A DNA stretch of 64,000 nucleotides from Streptomyces sp. V3I7 (GTDB lineage Bacteria; Actinomycetota; Actinomycetes; Streptomycetales; Streptomycetaceae), in contig NZ_JAUSZK010000001.1 of assembly GCF_030817495.1 (NCBI RefSeq), positions 5,914,001-5,978,000 of the forward strand. Reading direction: 5' to 3'. The translations under genes were made by a program, and so were the position numbers. Positions 1 through 9,253 of the stretch are shown piece by piece; within the stretch, counting starts at the first letter, position 1, and every line of letters begins with the position of its first letter. Below the pieces are notes generated by a model that was not told where the DNA came from, ran no database searches, and was given only the letters and a program-made list of their open reading frames with translations.

Positions 1-324
1 CATGGAGTGGCCGATCAGGACGACGGGCAGGCCCGGGTGCGCGGCGCGGGCCAGGTCGGCGACGGCGTGTACGTCGGTGACGACGTCCTCGAAGTCCTCG
101 ATCAGCACGCGTTCGCCGGAGGACGTCCCGTGGCCGATGTGATCGGGTGCGAACACCGCGGCGCCGTGGCGGTGCAGGACGTCGGCGGCCTCCTCGTACC
201 GGCCCGCGTGTTCGCCGTACCCGTGCACGAGGAGGGCGATGTAGCGGGGTTCGGGATGCGGCCACTCGTGGGCGGTGATCTTGCCCCGCGTCCCGGTGAG
301 GACGTGTTCACGGACGGGCGCCAT
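1..324 (-). CDS. alpha/beta hydrolase (monoacylglycerol lipase-like), 3' part outside window
   Basis: Serine hydrolase of the monoacylglycerol lipase/lysophospholipase type; only the first 108 residues are inside the window. The oxyanion motif HGYGEHAGRY lies near residue 45, followed by APDHIGHG. The last visible residues, GHSM, are the start of the nucleophile elbow GxSxG, so the catalytic Asp and His lie beyond the edge. The ATG at 324 was chosen because the family N-terminus (a short strand, then a WP-rich segment) begins there. It is divergent from the thiolase at 472 and shares the 147-bp promoter region that carries a palindrome at 400-410. The family assignment is good; the substrate is unknown. 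Confidence 0.8.
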   Translation of the reverse strand, partial: MAPVREHVLTGTRGKITAHEWPHPEPRYIALLVHGYGEHAGRYEEAADVLHRHGAAVFAPDHIGHGTSSGERVLIEDFEDVVTDVHAVADLARAAHPGLPVVLIGHSM

Positions 325-399
325 GTCTCCTCCAGTTGCCTCGGCGAAGGTACCGGGGGATCTTCCCAGGGGAGCGGTCGGAGGTCTATAGTCCAAAAC

Positions 400-410
400 T
401 AGCAGTGCTA
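400..410. promoter_or_regulatory. palindromic operator candidate TAGCAGTGCTA
   Basis: A perfect 5-1-5 inverted repeat in an unusually A/T-rich stretch of the 147-bp divergent region between the lipase-like gene and the thiolase. Size and symmetry suit a TetR- or MarR-type repressor. No regulator gene lies beside it in the window, so the cognate protein is unknown. Confidence 0.4.
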
Positions 411-471
411 ATTAAGTTGCGTCGAGTCCCGATGTGTCCCCGGTGAAGCGTCGTCGGTCAGGAGTCCTCCG

Positions 472-1659
<1,188 letters not shown>

Positions 1660-1737
1660 GCCTCTCGGGGGCGCCGGACCGGCGAGCGAGGCCCCCCGCG
1701 ATCAGCGAAGATGCGTGGCCATAGCATCTGTTCCCTC

Positions 1738-2514
1738 ATGAACACGATGACGCTCTGGCACATCACCGGCTGGGAGTTCGCGGCGCTCGCCCTCGCCGCG
1801 CTCCTCGTCGGCTTCTCCAAAACCGCCGTCAGCGGGGCCAACACGGTCAGCCTCGCCGTCTTCGCGGCCGTCCTGCCCGCTCGCGCCTCCACCGGCGTCC
1901 TGCTCCCGGTACTGATCGTCGGCGACCTGCTCGCCGTGGCCAGCTACCGCCGGCACGCCCACTGGCCGACGCTCTTGCGGCTGTTCCCGGCGGTGGTGGT
2001 CGGCGTGGTGGGCGGCACGCTGTATCTGATGTGGGCCGACGGGACCGTACGGATCTCGATCGGCGCGATCCTGCTGCTGATGGCCGGCGTCACGCTGTGG
2101 CGGCGGCGCCGCACCGAGACCGGCACGGCGGAGGAGCCGGAGCCGGAGACCACCGGGGTCGGCAGGCTGAAAGCCCCCTCGTACGGCGTCCTCGGCGGCT
2201 TCACCACCATGGTCGCCAACGCGGGCGGCCCGGTGATGTCGATGTACCTGCTCTCGGCGGGCTTCCGGAAGCTGGGCTTCCTGGGGACGGCGGCGTTCTT
2301 CTTCCTGATCGTCAACGTCGGCAAGCTGCCCTTCAGCGTGGCCCTCGGCCTGATCGACGGCCGCTCGCTGATCCTCGACGCCGCGCTCGCGGTGTTCGTC
2401 GTGCCCGGCGCGTTCCTCGGCAAGTGGGCCGTGAAGCACATCAACCAGCGGCTGTTCGAGCAGCTCGTGATCGCGGCGACGATCGTCGGCGGGCTCCAGC
2501 TGCTACTGCGCTAG
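1738..2514 (+). CDS. TauE/SafE family sulfite/organosulfonate exporter-like membrane protein
   Basis: Polytopic inner-membrane protein (258 aa) of the TauE/SafE (DUF81) family, members of which are thought to export sulfite or sulfonates. The signature GFSKTAVSGAN lies in the first transmembrane segment, and six to seven further hydrophobic segments follow, with the second family repeat near GGFTTMVANAGGPVMSMYL. An ATG at 1711 would add nine residues but has no good ribosome site. The ATG at 1738 fits the family start, and a TAGCAT box ending 10 bases upstream would make the message leaderless. Its stop overlaps the stop of the convergent HAD gene. Substrate not determinable. Confidence 0.82.
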   Translation: MNTMTLWHITGWEFAALALAALLVGFSKTAVSGANTVSLAVFAAVLPARASTGVLLPVLIVGDLLAVASYRRHAHWPTLLRLFPAVVVGVVGGTLYLMWADGTVRISIGAILLLMAGVTLWRRRRTETGTAEEPEPETTGVGRLKAPSYGVLGGFTTMVANAGGPVMSMYLLSAGFRKLGFLGTAAFFFLIVNVGKLPFSVALGLIDGRSLILDAALAVFVVPGAFLGKWAVKHINQRLFEQLVIAATIVGGLQLLLR

Positions 2515-3296
2515 CCCTGCCGGCCGAGCAGGGCGGGCAGCTCCGCGATCGAGTCGATCACATGGTCGGGACTGCCGCTCGCCCGCTCCACCGTCTCGGG
2601 GAGATACTTGCCCGTCCTGACCAACACCCCCGTGATCCCGGCGCGTTGGGCGGCGAGGACGTCCGACTCGACGTCGTCACCGACCATCAGCGCCTGGCCG
2701 GGACCGACGCCCAGCCGGGCCAGCGCCGCCGCGAAGAACGCCGGTGACGGCTTTCCGGTGACCTCCGCCTCGACGTGCGCCGCCCGCTCCAGGCCGAGCA
2801 GGAACGCACCCGTGTCCAGTTGCAGCCCGGCGTCCGTACGCCAGTACAGGCTGCGGTGCATGGCCACCAGCCGCGCACCCCGCTGGAGGTTCCCGAAGGC
2901 CCGGTCGAGCGCCTCGTAGCCGAACTCGGGACCGGCGCCACCGATGATGACCACATCGGGGTCGGCGTCGTCGGGGACCAGGGTCAGGGCGTCCAGGTCC
3001 GCTGCGATGTCCCCGGCGTTGAGCAGGGAGCAGCGGGCGCCCGGACAGTGCTCGGCGAGGTAGGAGGCGGTGGCCGCGGGCGCGGTGAGCACGTCCTCGG
3101 CGGACACCGGGAAACCGGCCCCCGACAGGGTGTCGGCGATCGACGCCCGCGTCCGGGACGTCGTGTTGGTCACCAGCGCGACCCCGAGACCGGCCGACCG
3201 GATCTCCCGCAGCGCTTCCACGGCCCCGGGCAGCGGCTCCCAGGAGACCGTCAGCACCCCGTCGATGTCGATCAGCACGCCCCGCACGGATTCCAT
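2511..3296 (-). CDS. HAD-IIA family sugar-phosphatase-like hydrolase
   Basis: HAD superfamily phosphatase (261 aa) of the NagD/pyridoxal-phosphatase-like IIA subgroup. The nucleophile motif is DIDGV (D10, D12), motif II is VTNTTS, the conserved lysine is in TGKPSP, and motif III is GDDVESDV. The C2-type cap lies between motifs II and III, as in NagD. The ATG at 3296 places the DxD motif at the normal distance from the N-terminus; a TTG at 3314 is possible but neither start has a clear ribosome site. It is convergent with the TauE/SafE gene and its stop codon interleaves with that gene's. The substrate is unknown. Confidence 0.82.
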   Translation of the reverse strand: MESVRGVLIDIDGVLTVSWEPLPGAVEALREIRSAGLGVALVTNTTSRTRASIADTLSGAGFPVSAEDVLTAPAATASYLAEHCPGARCSLLNAGDIAADLDALTLVPDDADPDVVIIGGAGPEFGYEALDRAFGNLQRGARLVAMHRSLYWRTDAGLQLDTGAFLLGLERAAHVEAEVTGKPSPAFFAAALARLGVGPGQALMVGDDVESDVLAAQRAGITGVLVRTGKYLPETVERASGSPDHVIDSIAELPALLGRQG

Positions 3297-3381
3297 GCCG
3301 GGGACGATAGGCAACCGGCGCGCGGAACGGGACGTACGACACCGGAACCGCGCCGGAGAACCGACCCCGTACGCTCACCCC

Positions 3382-4179
3382 ATGTCCCCCCACGTCCTCG
3401 TCCTCGGCGGCACCACCGAGGCCCGCCGCCTCGCCGCCGAACTGGCCGCGCGTCCCGGAGTCCGGGTCACCACCTCGCTGGCGGGGCGGGTGACACGGCC
3501 GGGAGCCGTCGACGGAGAGGTACGGATCGGCGGGTTCGGCGGCGCCGAGGGGCTGGCCTGCTGGCTGCGCGAGCGGCAGGTGCACGCCGTCGTCGACGCC
3601 ACGCACCCCTTCGCCGCCGGCATCACCGCGGGCGCGGTCAGGGCGGCGGCGGAGACCGGCCTGCCCCTGGTCGTGCTGCGCCGCCCCGGCTGGCACGCCG
3701 GCCCGGGCGACCACTGGCATCCGGTCCCGTCCCTGGACGCGGCCGCGCGGGCGCTGCCGGGCCTGGGCCGGCGGGTGTTCCTCAGCACCGGGCGCCTGGG
3801 CCTCGCCGCCTTCGCCCACCTGAGGGAGCTGCACTTCGTCGTACGGTCCGTGGAGCCCCCCGAGCCACCGATGCCGCCGGACGCCCAAGTGATCCTGGCG
3901 CGCGGCCCGTTCACCGTGGCCGACGAGTCGGCGCTGCTGCGTGAGCACCGCATCGACGTGATCGTGACCAAGGACAGCGGGGGAGAGGCGACGGCCGCGA
4001 AACTCACGGCGGCACGCCGGCTCGGCCTGCCCGTGGTCGTCGTACGACGGCCGCCGCTGCCGGACGGGGTGACGGCAGTGGCCGACGTGGCCGGTGCTCT
4101 GGAGCGGCTCGGGGCCGGCCTTCCGGGGATGCCGGTCAGCCGTCCTTCGGACTCCGCCGCAGCAGATAGGTGTCCATGA
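3382..4179 (+). CDS. cobK: precorrin-6A reductase (cobK)
   Basis: NADPH-dependent reduction of precorrin-6A to dihydro-precorrin-6A (precorrin-6B) in aerobic cobalamin synthesis. The 265-aa protein opens with a Rossmann-type VLVLGGTTEARRLA, then GRVTRPG, the family-typical DATHPFAA near residue 75, and a late TKDSGGEAT segment that closes the precorrin site. The ATG at 3382 is chosen over a long in-frame upstream extension because the glycine-rich loop must sit at the N-terminus. The last 44 bp overlap tail to tail with cobF on the other strand, which acts earlier in the same pathway. Confidence 0.93.
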   Translation: MSPHVLVLGGTTEARRLAAELAARPGVRVTTSLAGRVTRPGAVDGEVRIGGFGGAEGLACWLRERQVHAVVDATHPFAAGITAGAVRAAAETGLPLVVLRRPGWHAGPGDHWHPVPSLDAAARALPGLGRRVFLSTGRLGLAAFAHLRELHFVVRSVEPPEPPMPPDAQVILARGPFTVADESALLREHRIDVIVTKDSGGEATAAKLTAARRLGLPVVVVRRPPLPDGVTAVADVAGALERLGAGLPGMPVSRPSDSAAADRCP

Positions 4180-4927
4180 TCCAGCCCTTGCGCTCGCGGG
4201 CCTCCGCGCGCAGCCGCTCGATACGGGGAGCGGCCTGAGCGATCGGGCCGGAGGCGAGGATCTCGTCCGGGGTGCCTATGTACGCGCCCCAGTAGATGTC
4301 GATGTCCTCCTCGGCGTACTGCCGGAAGGTCTGCTGGGCGTCGAGCATCACCACCACGTCGTCCACCCCCTCGGGGAAACCCTCGGCCAGGCGCCGGCCG
4401 GTGGTGATCTGCACGGGCCGGGCCACCCGGTTCAGCCCCGTACGGTGCCGCGCGACGAGCGCCGAGACGCTGCTGATGCCCGGAACGACGTCGTACTCGA
4501 AGGACACCGCGCCGCGACCGAGCACCTCCTGAAGGATGCCGAGCGTGCTGTCGTACAGCGCCGGGTCGCCCCACACCAGGAACGCGCCGCTCTCGTCCTC
4601 GCCGAGCTCCTCGGCGATCAGACGCTCGTAGATGCCGGCGCGGGCGCTGCGCCAGTCCCCGACGGCCGGGGAGTACGCCGCGCCGCCGGCCGAGCGGTCC
4701 CGCTCCGGATCGCGCGCCTCCACCAGCCGGTACGAGCCCTCGGGCACATGCGCGTCCAGCATGCCTCGGCGCAGCCCCGTCAGGTCGCTCTTCGCCTCGC
4801 CCTTGTCGAGCAGGAAGAACACGTCCGTGCTCCGCAGCGCCCTGACCGCCTGGAGGGTCAGCTGGTCGGGGTCGCCCGCGCCGATGCCGATGACATGAAT
4901 CTTTCGCACGCCCCGAGTCTGCCCCAT
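4136..4927 (-). CDS. cobF: precorrin-6A synthase, deacetylating (cobF)
   Basis: SAM-dependent C1 methyltransferase with deacetylation of precorrin-5, giving precorrin-6A in aerobic B12 synthesis. Class III methyltransferase fold: N-terminal HVIGIGAGDPDQLT, then FLVWGDPALYDS near residue 135, and VVPGISSVSAL further on. The CobF-specific beginning FLLDKGEAKSDL separates it from CobM and CobJ. The ATG at 4927 gives 263 aa; a GTG at 4909 directly before RKIHVIGIG matches the usual family start and may be the true one. It converges on cobK with a 44-bp overlap of coding 3' ends. Confidence 0.92.
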   Translation of the reverse strand: MGQTRGVRKIHVIGIGAGDPDQLTLQAVRALRSTDVFFLLDKGEAKSDLTGLRRGMLDAHVPEGSYRLVEARDPERDRSAGGAAYSPAVGDWRSARAGIYERLIAEELGEDESGAFLVWGDPALYDSTLGILQEVLGRGAVSFEYDVVPGISSVSALVARHRTGLNRVARPVQITTGRRLAEGFPEGVDDVVVMLDAQQTFRQYAEEDIDIYWGAYIGTPDEILASGPIAQAAPRIERLRAEARERKGWIMDTYLLRRSPKDG

Positions 4928-4964
4928 GCCACTGACAGCGAGTCCACCGCCTCCCTGCGCGCGG

Positions 4965-5192
4965 CTAGGGTCTGTCGTTTGGATCAGGCTGGCTGTGAGG
5001 TGCGGTACTTCTCGACCGACCCGAGCGGGGTCTGGTGCGTGCAGCTGCAAGGCGGAGGAGGGCGTCGACGCGATGGGGTCCCCCCCCCGCGCGAGCGGAG
5101 CCGAGCGTGGGGGAGTTGGCAACCGACGACAACGCGGCAGATGTGCGTGCCAGGCCCCGCGACGCCGGGATGATCCAAACGACAGGCCCTAG
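4965..5192. mobile_element. MITE-like element, 228 bp, with 22-bp terminal inverted repeats
   Basis: The ends 4965-4986 and 5171-5192 are inverted repeats identical at 21 of 22 positions, both beginning CTAG at the outer edge and including TGTCGTTTGGATCA. The interior holds no plausible gene. It carries a GC-rich hairpin region built on a run of nine or more C and its complement around 5080-5115. Size, terminal repeats and lack of coding capacity fit a non-autonomous miniature element mobilised by an unknown transposase. The right end supplies the TAG stop codon of the DUF309 gene on the minus strand. Confidence 0.8.
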
Positions 5193-5716
5193 GCGGCCCC
5201 GCGCAGCCGGGGCGCCTGATCCGCGGCGTCGACGGCTTCGGCATGGCGCTCCACCCCGCCCGCGAGCTCCCCGGCCCAGGCGACGAGCCCGGGCAGATCG
5301 ATCCCGTACGGCCGCTCATCGTCGCTTTCCACGGCCCACTCCTGAACCGCCTCCGCACCGCGCCGCAGCAGCCGTGCGCCGCCCCCGGTGTTGCCGCGGG
5401 CCGCGTGGGTGAGACCGACGGCGAGCTGGGCGAGCCCGCGCCACAGGGTGCGTTCGCCCTCCGGCCCGGACTTCCAGGCGTCCTCGAAGACCTCGTGGGC
5501 GTGGAACGGCTTCCCCTCGTCCAGCAGCGCCTGCGCCGCCGCGACCGTCTCCTCCGGGGTCCGTACGACGCCCTCGGGCTGCCGCTCCACCCCGTCGGTG
5601 CCGTACGGCAGTGGGCGCCCCAGCCCGTCCCGGGGCCGCGCGTTGCGCGCCCGCCCCTCGCTGTCCCGGTCCCGCGGCTGAGCCGCCCGCCCTGACGAAG
5701 CCCCTGTGCTGCCCAT
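5189..5716 (-). CDS. DUF309 domain-containing protein
   Basis: Protein of unknown function (175 aa) in the DUF309 family, a small helical-bundle domain. The diagnostic segment FHAHEVFEDAWKS lies near residue 70, followed by WRGLAQLAVGLTHAARGN. The N-terminal 45 residues are charged (RDRDSEGRARNARPRDGLGR) and look disordered but keep Streptomyces codon bias. The ATG at 5716 was picked over an upstream in-frame start because the conserved sequence begins shortly after it. Its stop codon is the CTAG end of the MITE, so the extreme C-terminus may have been altered by that insertion. A tRNA gene lies divergently upstream. Confidence 0.78.
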   Translation of the reverse strand: MGSTGASSGRAAQPRDRDSEGRARNARPRDGLGRPLPYGTDGVERQPEGVVRTPEETVAAAQALLDEGKPFHAHEVFEDAWKSGPEGERTLWRGLAQLAVGLTHAARGNTGGGARLLRRGAEAVQEWAVESDDERPYGIDLPGLVAWAGELAGGVERHAEAVDAADQAPRLRGAA

Positions 5717-5843
5717 ACGACCGATTGTCCCGCGCCTCCCGATGCCGTGCGCGGAGGCCGGTACGGGGGCCATTCGGTGCAACCCGGGACGTGCGGTAAA
5801 GTTCTGTTCGCACGATCACGCGGGTCACCGCGAGTGAGCGCAT

Positions 5844-5917
<74 letters not shown>

Positions 5918-5944
5918 CAGTGATGTCGGAGTTTTCCGTGGATG

Positions 5945-5967
5945 AGGGGCCCTTCCTTGGGGCCCCT
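5945..5967 (+). terminator. intrinsic terminator of tRNA-Pro copy 1
   Basis: The inverted repeat AGGGGCCC-TTCCTTG-GGGCCCCT forms an 8-bp G/C-rich stem followed by TATTT. It lies just after the tRNA, with no gene between. Confidence 0.75.
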
Positions 5968-6110
5968 TATTTCATGGGGCGGTTGTCGTTCGAGGTCCGT
6001 TTCGAGGACCGAGCGGGCGGCGTAGCGCCGTGCATGACCGCCGCCGCGGCGGGTACGACCCCTCCCGTACGAAGCGCCGTGGAGGCGGCCGAGAGCGAGG
6101 GGTGTCGGAA

Positions 6111-6485
6111 GTGATTCGAAAGCTGCAGGCGGTCGCGCTGGACTGTGCCGATCCGGTACGGCTCGCGGAGTTCTACGCGGAGCTGCTCGGTGGCCGGGTG
6201 GTCGCGGATCCGGAGGACTCCGACTGGATCGAGGTGCACGGCTTCGAGGGGACGCCGCTGGCCTGCCAGCGGGTGGACGGCTACCGACCGCCCGCATGGC
6301 CCGGCCAGGAGCGCCCGCAGCAACTCCATCTCGACTTCGACGTGGACGACCTCGACGGCGAGGAGAAGCGGGCGCTCGCCCTCGGCGCGACCGTGCTGGA
6401 GCGGACGGACCAGATCCGCCCGGAGGCCAACTGGCGGGTCTACACGGACCCGGCCGGCCATCCGTTCTGCCTCTGCCTCCACTGA
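6111..6485 (+). CDS. VOC (glyoxalase/bleomycin-resistance) family protein
   Basis: A 124-aa vicinal-oxygen-chelate protein with two beta-alpha-beta-beta-beta halves: KLQAVALDCADPVRLAEFYAELL at the start and QLHLDFDVDDLDGEEKRALALG in the middle, closing with YTDPAGHPFCL. The GTG at 6111 has GAGGGG eight bases upstream; a GTG at 6102 is too close to that site. This subgroup (Glyoxalase_6-like) rarely has a proven substrate, and the metal ligands of true glyoxalase I are not all evident, so it is better read as a binding or modifying protein. It stands alone, convergent with the lacI operon. Confidence 0.8.
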   Translation: MIRKLQAVALDCADPVRLAEFYAELLGGRVVADPEDSDWIEVHGFEGTPLACQRVDGYRPPAWPGQERPQQLHLDFDVDDLDGEEKRALALGATVLERTDQIRPEANWRVYTDPAGHPFCLCLH

Positions 6486-6581
6486 GTCCACCGCGGGCCC
6501 ACCGGCCCACCGCAGCCATGAGGCGCGGGGCGCGGCCTCGGATGCGCCGTCCGGACCGGATCGGCGCGCTCGGCCTGGTCC

Positions 6582-7652
6582 TCAACGCTCTGGTGCCGGG
6601 AAACCCGCCACCATCGTCGGCGGCGCGGCCGAGCGGCCGCAGCCGCACGACTCGCGGTGCATGAAGGCCGGGTTGATGGTCAGGCGGCGGGGTGGCAGGG
6701 ACGGGGTCGTGATGCGGGACAGGGCCATCGACACGGCCTGTTCGCCAATGGACAGGGCCGGTTGGGCCATCGCGGTGAGGCGGGGGTGGAAGAGGTCGGC
6801 CCACTCGAAGTCGTCGAAGCAGACCAGGGCCATGTCCTCAGGGACGGCGAGACCGGCGTCGCGCAGGGCGCGCAGGGCGCCGATGGTCATGCGGTTGTTG
6901 CCGACGACCAGGGCCGTCGGCCGGTCCGGCAGGGACAGCAGGCGGCCGACCGCCGCCTTTGCGCCCAGCTCGGTGGAGTCACCCTCGGACGCGTAGCGCG
7001 GGTCGGCGTCGATGCCGTTGCGGCGCAGGCCCAGGAGGTAGCCGTCCCGGCGTTCGTCCGTGGTGCTGAGACCGGCGCGGCCCGTGATCATGGCGATGCG
7101 GGTGTGGCCGAGGGAGGCCAGATGGTCGACCAGGGCGGCGGTCGGCTCGATGTTGTCGACGGCCACCTGGTCGACGGCGGCCGGTATGAAGCGGTCGATG
7201 ACGATCACGGGGACGTCGACCTTGCTCGCGTAGCTCAGGGACTGGGCCCCGTCGCCCGCCGGGGCGAGGAGCACCGCGCTGACCCGGCGGCGCAGCAGTT
7301 CGCCGACGGCCTTGATCTCCTGGTCGCGCTCGTCATGGGTGTCCGCCAGCACCAGCGAGTACCCCGCCGCCGAGGCGTGCCGGTCGATGCCGTGCACGAC
7401 GTTGCTGAAGTACGGGTTGGACAGGGCGGACATGGCCAGGCCGATGGTCCCGTACCCGGTGTTCTCCAGGGCGCGCGCGACCGGATCGGGGACGTAGCCC
7501 GTCTCGGCGACCGCGTCGAGGACCCGGCGTACCGTCGAAGTCGCCACGGGACGCGTCTTGTTGAGCACATGGGAGACCGTGGACACGGACACGCCCGCCC
7601 GGAGTGCCACATCCGTCATGGTCGGTCTCTGTCGGGGTGCTCTGCCTGGCAT
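6582..7652 (-). CDS. LacI family transcriptional regulator of the frc-like operon
   Basis: A 356-aa LacI/GalR repressor. The N-terminal helix-turn-helix TMTDVALRAGVSVSTVSHVL is followed by a hinge near residue 60 and a periplasmic-binding-protein-like effector domain (GTIGLAMSALSNPYF, DVPVIVIDRF, TALVVGNNRMTIGALRALRDAG). It lies nine bases after the kinase gene as the last gene of the minus-strand operon 11282-6582, so it is probably autoregulated together with the transporter. The perfect palindrome CGCAAAGCTTTGCG (11382-11395) upstream of the first gene is the obvious candidate operator. The effector is likely the transported sugar or its phosphate (inference). Confidence 0.9.
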   Translation of the reverse strand: MPGRAPRQRPTMTDVALRAGVSVSTVSHVLNKTRPVATSTVRRVLDAVAETGYVPDPVARALENTGYGTIGLAMSALSNPYFSNVVHGIDRHASAAGYSLVLADTHDERDQEIKAVGELLRRRVSAVLLAPAGDGAQSLSYASKVDVPVIVIDRFIPAAVDQVAVDNIEPTAALVDHLASLGHTRIAMITGRAGLSTTDERRDGYLLGLRRNGIDADPRYASEGDSTELGAKAAVGRLLSLPDRPTALVVGNNRMTIGALRALRDAGLAVPEDMALVCFDDFEWADLFHPRLTAMAQPALSIGEQAVSMALSRITTPSLPPRRLTINPAFMHRESCGCGRSAAPPTMVAGFPAPER

Positions 7653-7661
7653 GTCCGGAGC

Positions 7662-8360
7662 CTATCCGACCTCGCTGAGCACGAGATCGGCTCGTGAGGC
7701 GGTGCCGCGGATGAGCGCGCTGGTGTCCTCGTCGACGCCGTACGCCTTCGTCCGGGCGGCCTCGGCGGTGAAGCCGTACCGGACGTAGCGGCGGGTGAGC
7801 CGGTCGCGCCGGGCCCGCGGATCGGCGTCCAGGAACCAGGTCTCGTCCAGCTCGTCCTTCACCTCGTGCCATGGACTGCGCGTCGACAGGAGGAAGTTGC
7901 CGTCGACGATGACCAGCCGGTGGTGCGCGGCGACCTCGATCGAGCCGGCGACGGGCTCCTCCAGGTCGCGGGTGAACTCCGGCCACCACACGGAGGAGTT
8001 GGTCTCCGCGCGCGTGCGGCGAAGCAGTGCGAGGAAGCCGCCGGCGTCGAAGGTGTCGATGGTGCCCTTCGTGGCCGCCTGCCCCCGGGCGTCGATGACC
8101 TTCTGCGCCAGGTGGAATCCGTCCATGGAGACCGCGACGGCGAGAGAGGGCCGCTCGCGTTCCATACCCGCCCACAGCTGTTCGGCGAGCGTGGACTTGC
8201 CGGAGCCCGGCTCCCCGGCGATGCCGAGCAGCGCTCGCCGGGTGCCGGACGCCAGACGCAGCGCGCGCTCGACGAGGGCGCTCAGGGGCGGACTCCCGTA
8301 CAGGGGCGGGTCGTACGAATCACCCGTCGCTGTACGGCCGTTGCCGCCCGTCACCGTCAT
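7662..8360 (-). CDS. P-loop nucleoside/nucleotide-type kinase, FrcK-like
   Basis: A small kinase (232 aa) of the uridine kinase/pantothenate kinase-like P-loop group. Walker A is GEPGSGKST near residue 45, the Asp-containing loop is SMDGFHLA, then IVDGNFLL, and a lid segment RRDRLTRRYV precedes the C-terminus. The ATG overlaps the stop of the ABC ATPase gene (ATGA), implying coupled translation. In rhizobial frcBCAK, FrcK occupies the same place after the fructose ABC genes, and this protein has the same size and class. Phosphorylation of the imported sugar or of a derivative is the inferred role; the family has few biochemical proofs. Confidence 0.78.
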   Translation of the reverse strand: MTVTGGNGRTATGDSYDPPLYGSPPLSALVERALRLASGTRRALLGIAGEPGSGKSTLAEQLWAGMERERPSLAVAVSMDGFHLAQKVIDARGQAATKGTIDTFDAGGFLALLRRTRAETNSSVWWPEFTRDLEEPVAGSIEVAAHHRLVIVDGNFLLSTRSPWHEVKDELDETWFLDADPRARRDRLTRRYVRYGFTAEAARTKAYGVDEDTSALIRGTASRADLVLSEVG

Positions 8361-9253
8361 TCGGCGGTCTCCGGGAGGTGACGGGGCGAGGCCCCCTCGG
8401 TGGGCATGGGCTGCGTACTGCTCTCCAGGAGGCTGCCGTCGGACCCCATCTGGAGCGCGCCGGTCATCAGGCCCACCACGTCGGTCATCGTGCACGCCCC
8501 GGGCTCGACCACGGCCGTGCGCCGGCCGAGGCGGTGCACATGGATCCGGTCGGCGATCTCGAAGACCTGCGGCATGTCATGGCTGATGAGGACGACGGGA
8601 ACGCCCCGGTCGCGGATGCGGCCGATCAGGTTCAGCACCTGCCGCGACTCCCGTACGCCGAGCGCCGCGGTCGGCTCGTCCAGGATGATCAGTCGCGTGC
8701 CGAACATCGCGGCACGCGCCACCGCCACCGCCTGGCGCTGGCCGCCGGACAGGGTGCCGACGAGCTGGGTGATGTCCTGGATGGTCGCGATGCCGAGCCG
8801 GTCGAGCTGTTCGGCGGCGAGGGTGCGCATCTTCTTGTGGTCGAGCATGCGCAGCTTCGAGCCGAGGAACCCCTCGCGCCGCAGCGGACGCCCGAGGAAC
8901 AGGTTGGTGGCGATGTCCATCTGCGGGGCCACCGCGAGCGTCTGGTACACCGTCTCGATGCCCGCGGCCCGTGCGTCGCGCGGACCGTGGAAGTGGACGG
9001 TGCGGCCGTTCAGTTCGATGGTCCCCGCGTCCGGGATCAGCGCTCCGGTGAGGGCCTTGATCAGGCTGGACTTGCCCGCGCCGTTGTCGCCGACGACGGC
9101 GAGGACCTCACCGGCGCGGATCTCGAAGTCGGACTCGCGGATGGCCACGACATTGCCGTACCGCTTCACGAGTCCTCTCGCGCGCATCACCACCTCGGAG
9201 GAGGCATCGGCATCCGCCGTGGCGGCCGGCGCGGAGAGTTGCGGCTCGTTCAT
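8357..9253 (-). CDS. sugar ABC transporter ATP-binding protein, single-domain (FrcA-like)
   Basis: Single-cassette ATPase (298 aa) powering the CUT2-type sugar importer. Walker [10 protein letters not shown] lies near residue 60, the signature is LSGGQRQAVAVARA, Walker B is [11 protein letters not shown], and the switch histidine is in LISHDM. Most CUT2 ATPases (RbsA type) have two cassettes, while the fructose FrcA type has one, as here. The first 20 residues (PQLSAPAATADADAS) are an acidic/alanine tail. ATGA overlaps join it to the permease before it and the kinase after it. Confidence 0.88.
   Translation of the reverse strand: MNEPQLSAPAATADADASSEVVMRARGLVKRYGNVVAIRESDFEIRAGEVLAVVGDNGAGKSSLIKALTGALIPDAGTIELNGRTVHFHGPRDARAAGIETVYQTLAVAPQMDIATNLFLGRPLRREGFLGSKLRMLDHKKMRTLAAEQLDRLGIATIQDITQLVGTLSGGQRQAVAVARAAMFGTRLIILDEPTAALGVRESRQVLNLIGRIRDRGVPVVLISHDMPQVFEIADRIHVHRLGRRTAVVEPGACTMTDVVGLMTGALQMGSDGSLLESSTQPMPTEGASPRHLPETAE

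Noticed and set aside
3070..3381. 104-residue N-terminal extension of cobK
   Set aside because: It would overlap the HAD gene on the other strand and precede the dinucleotide-binding loop that must start the protein.
3382..4927. Cobalamin riboswitch for cobK/cobF
   Set aside because: Neither gene has a leader long enough, nor the conserved B12-box sequence.
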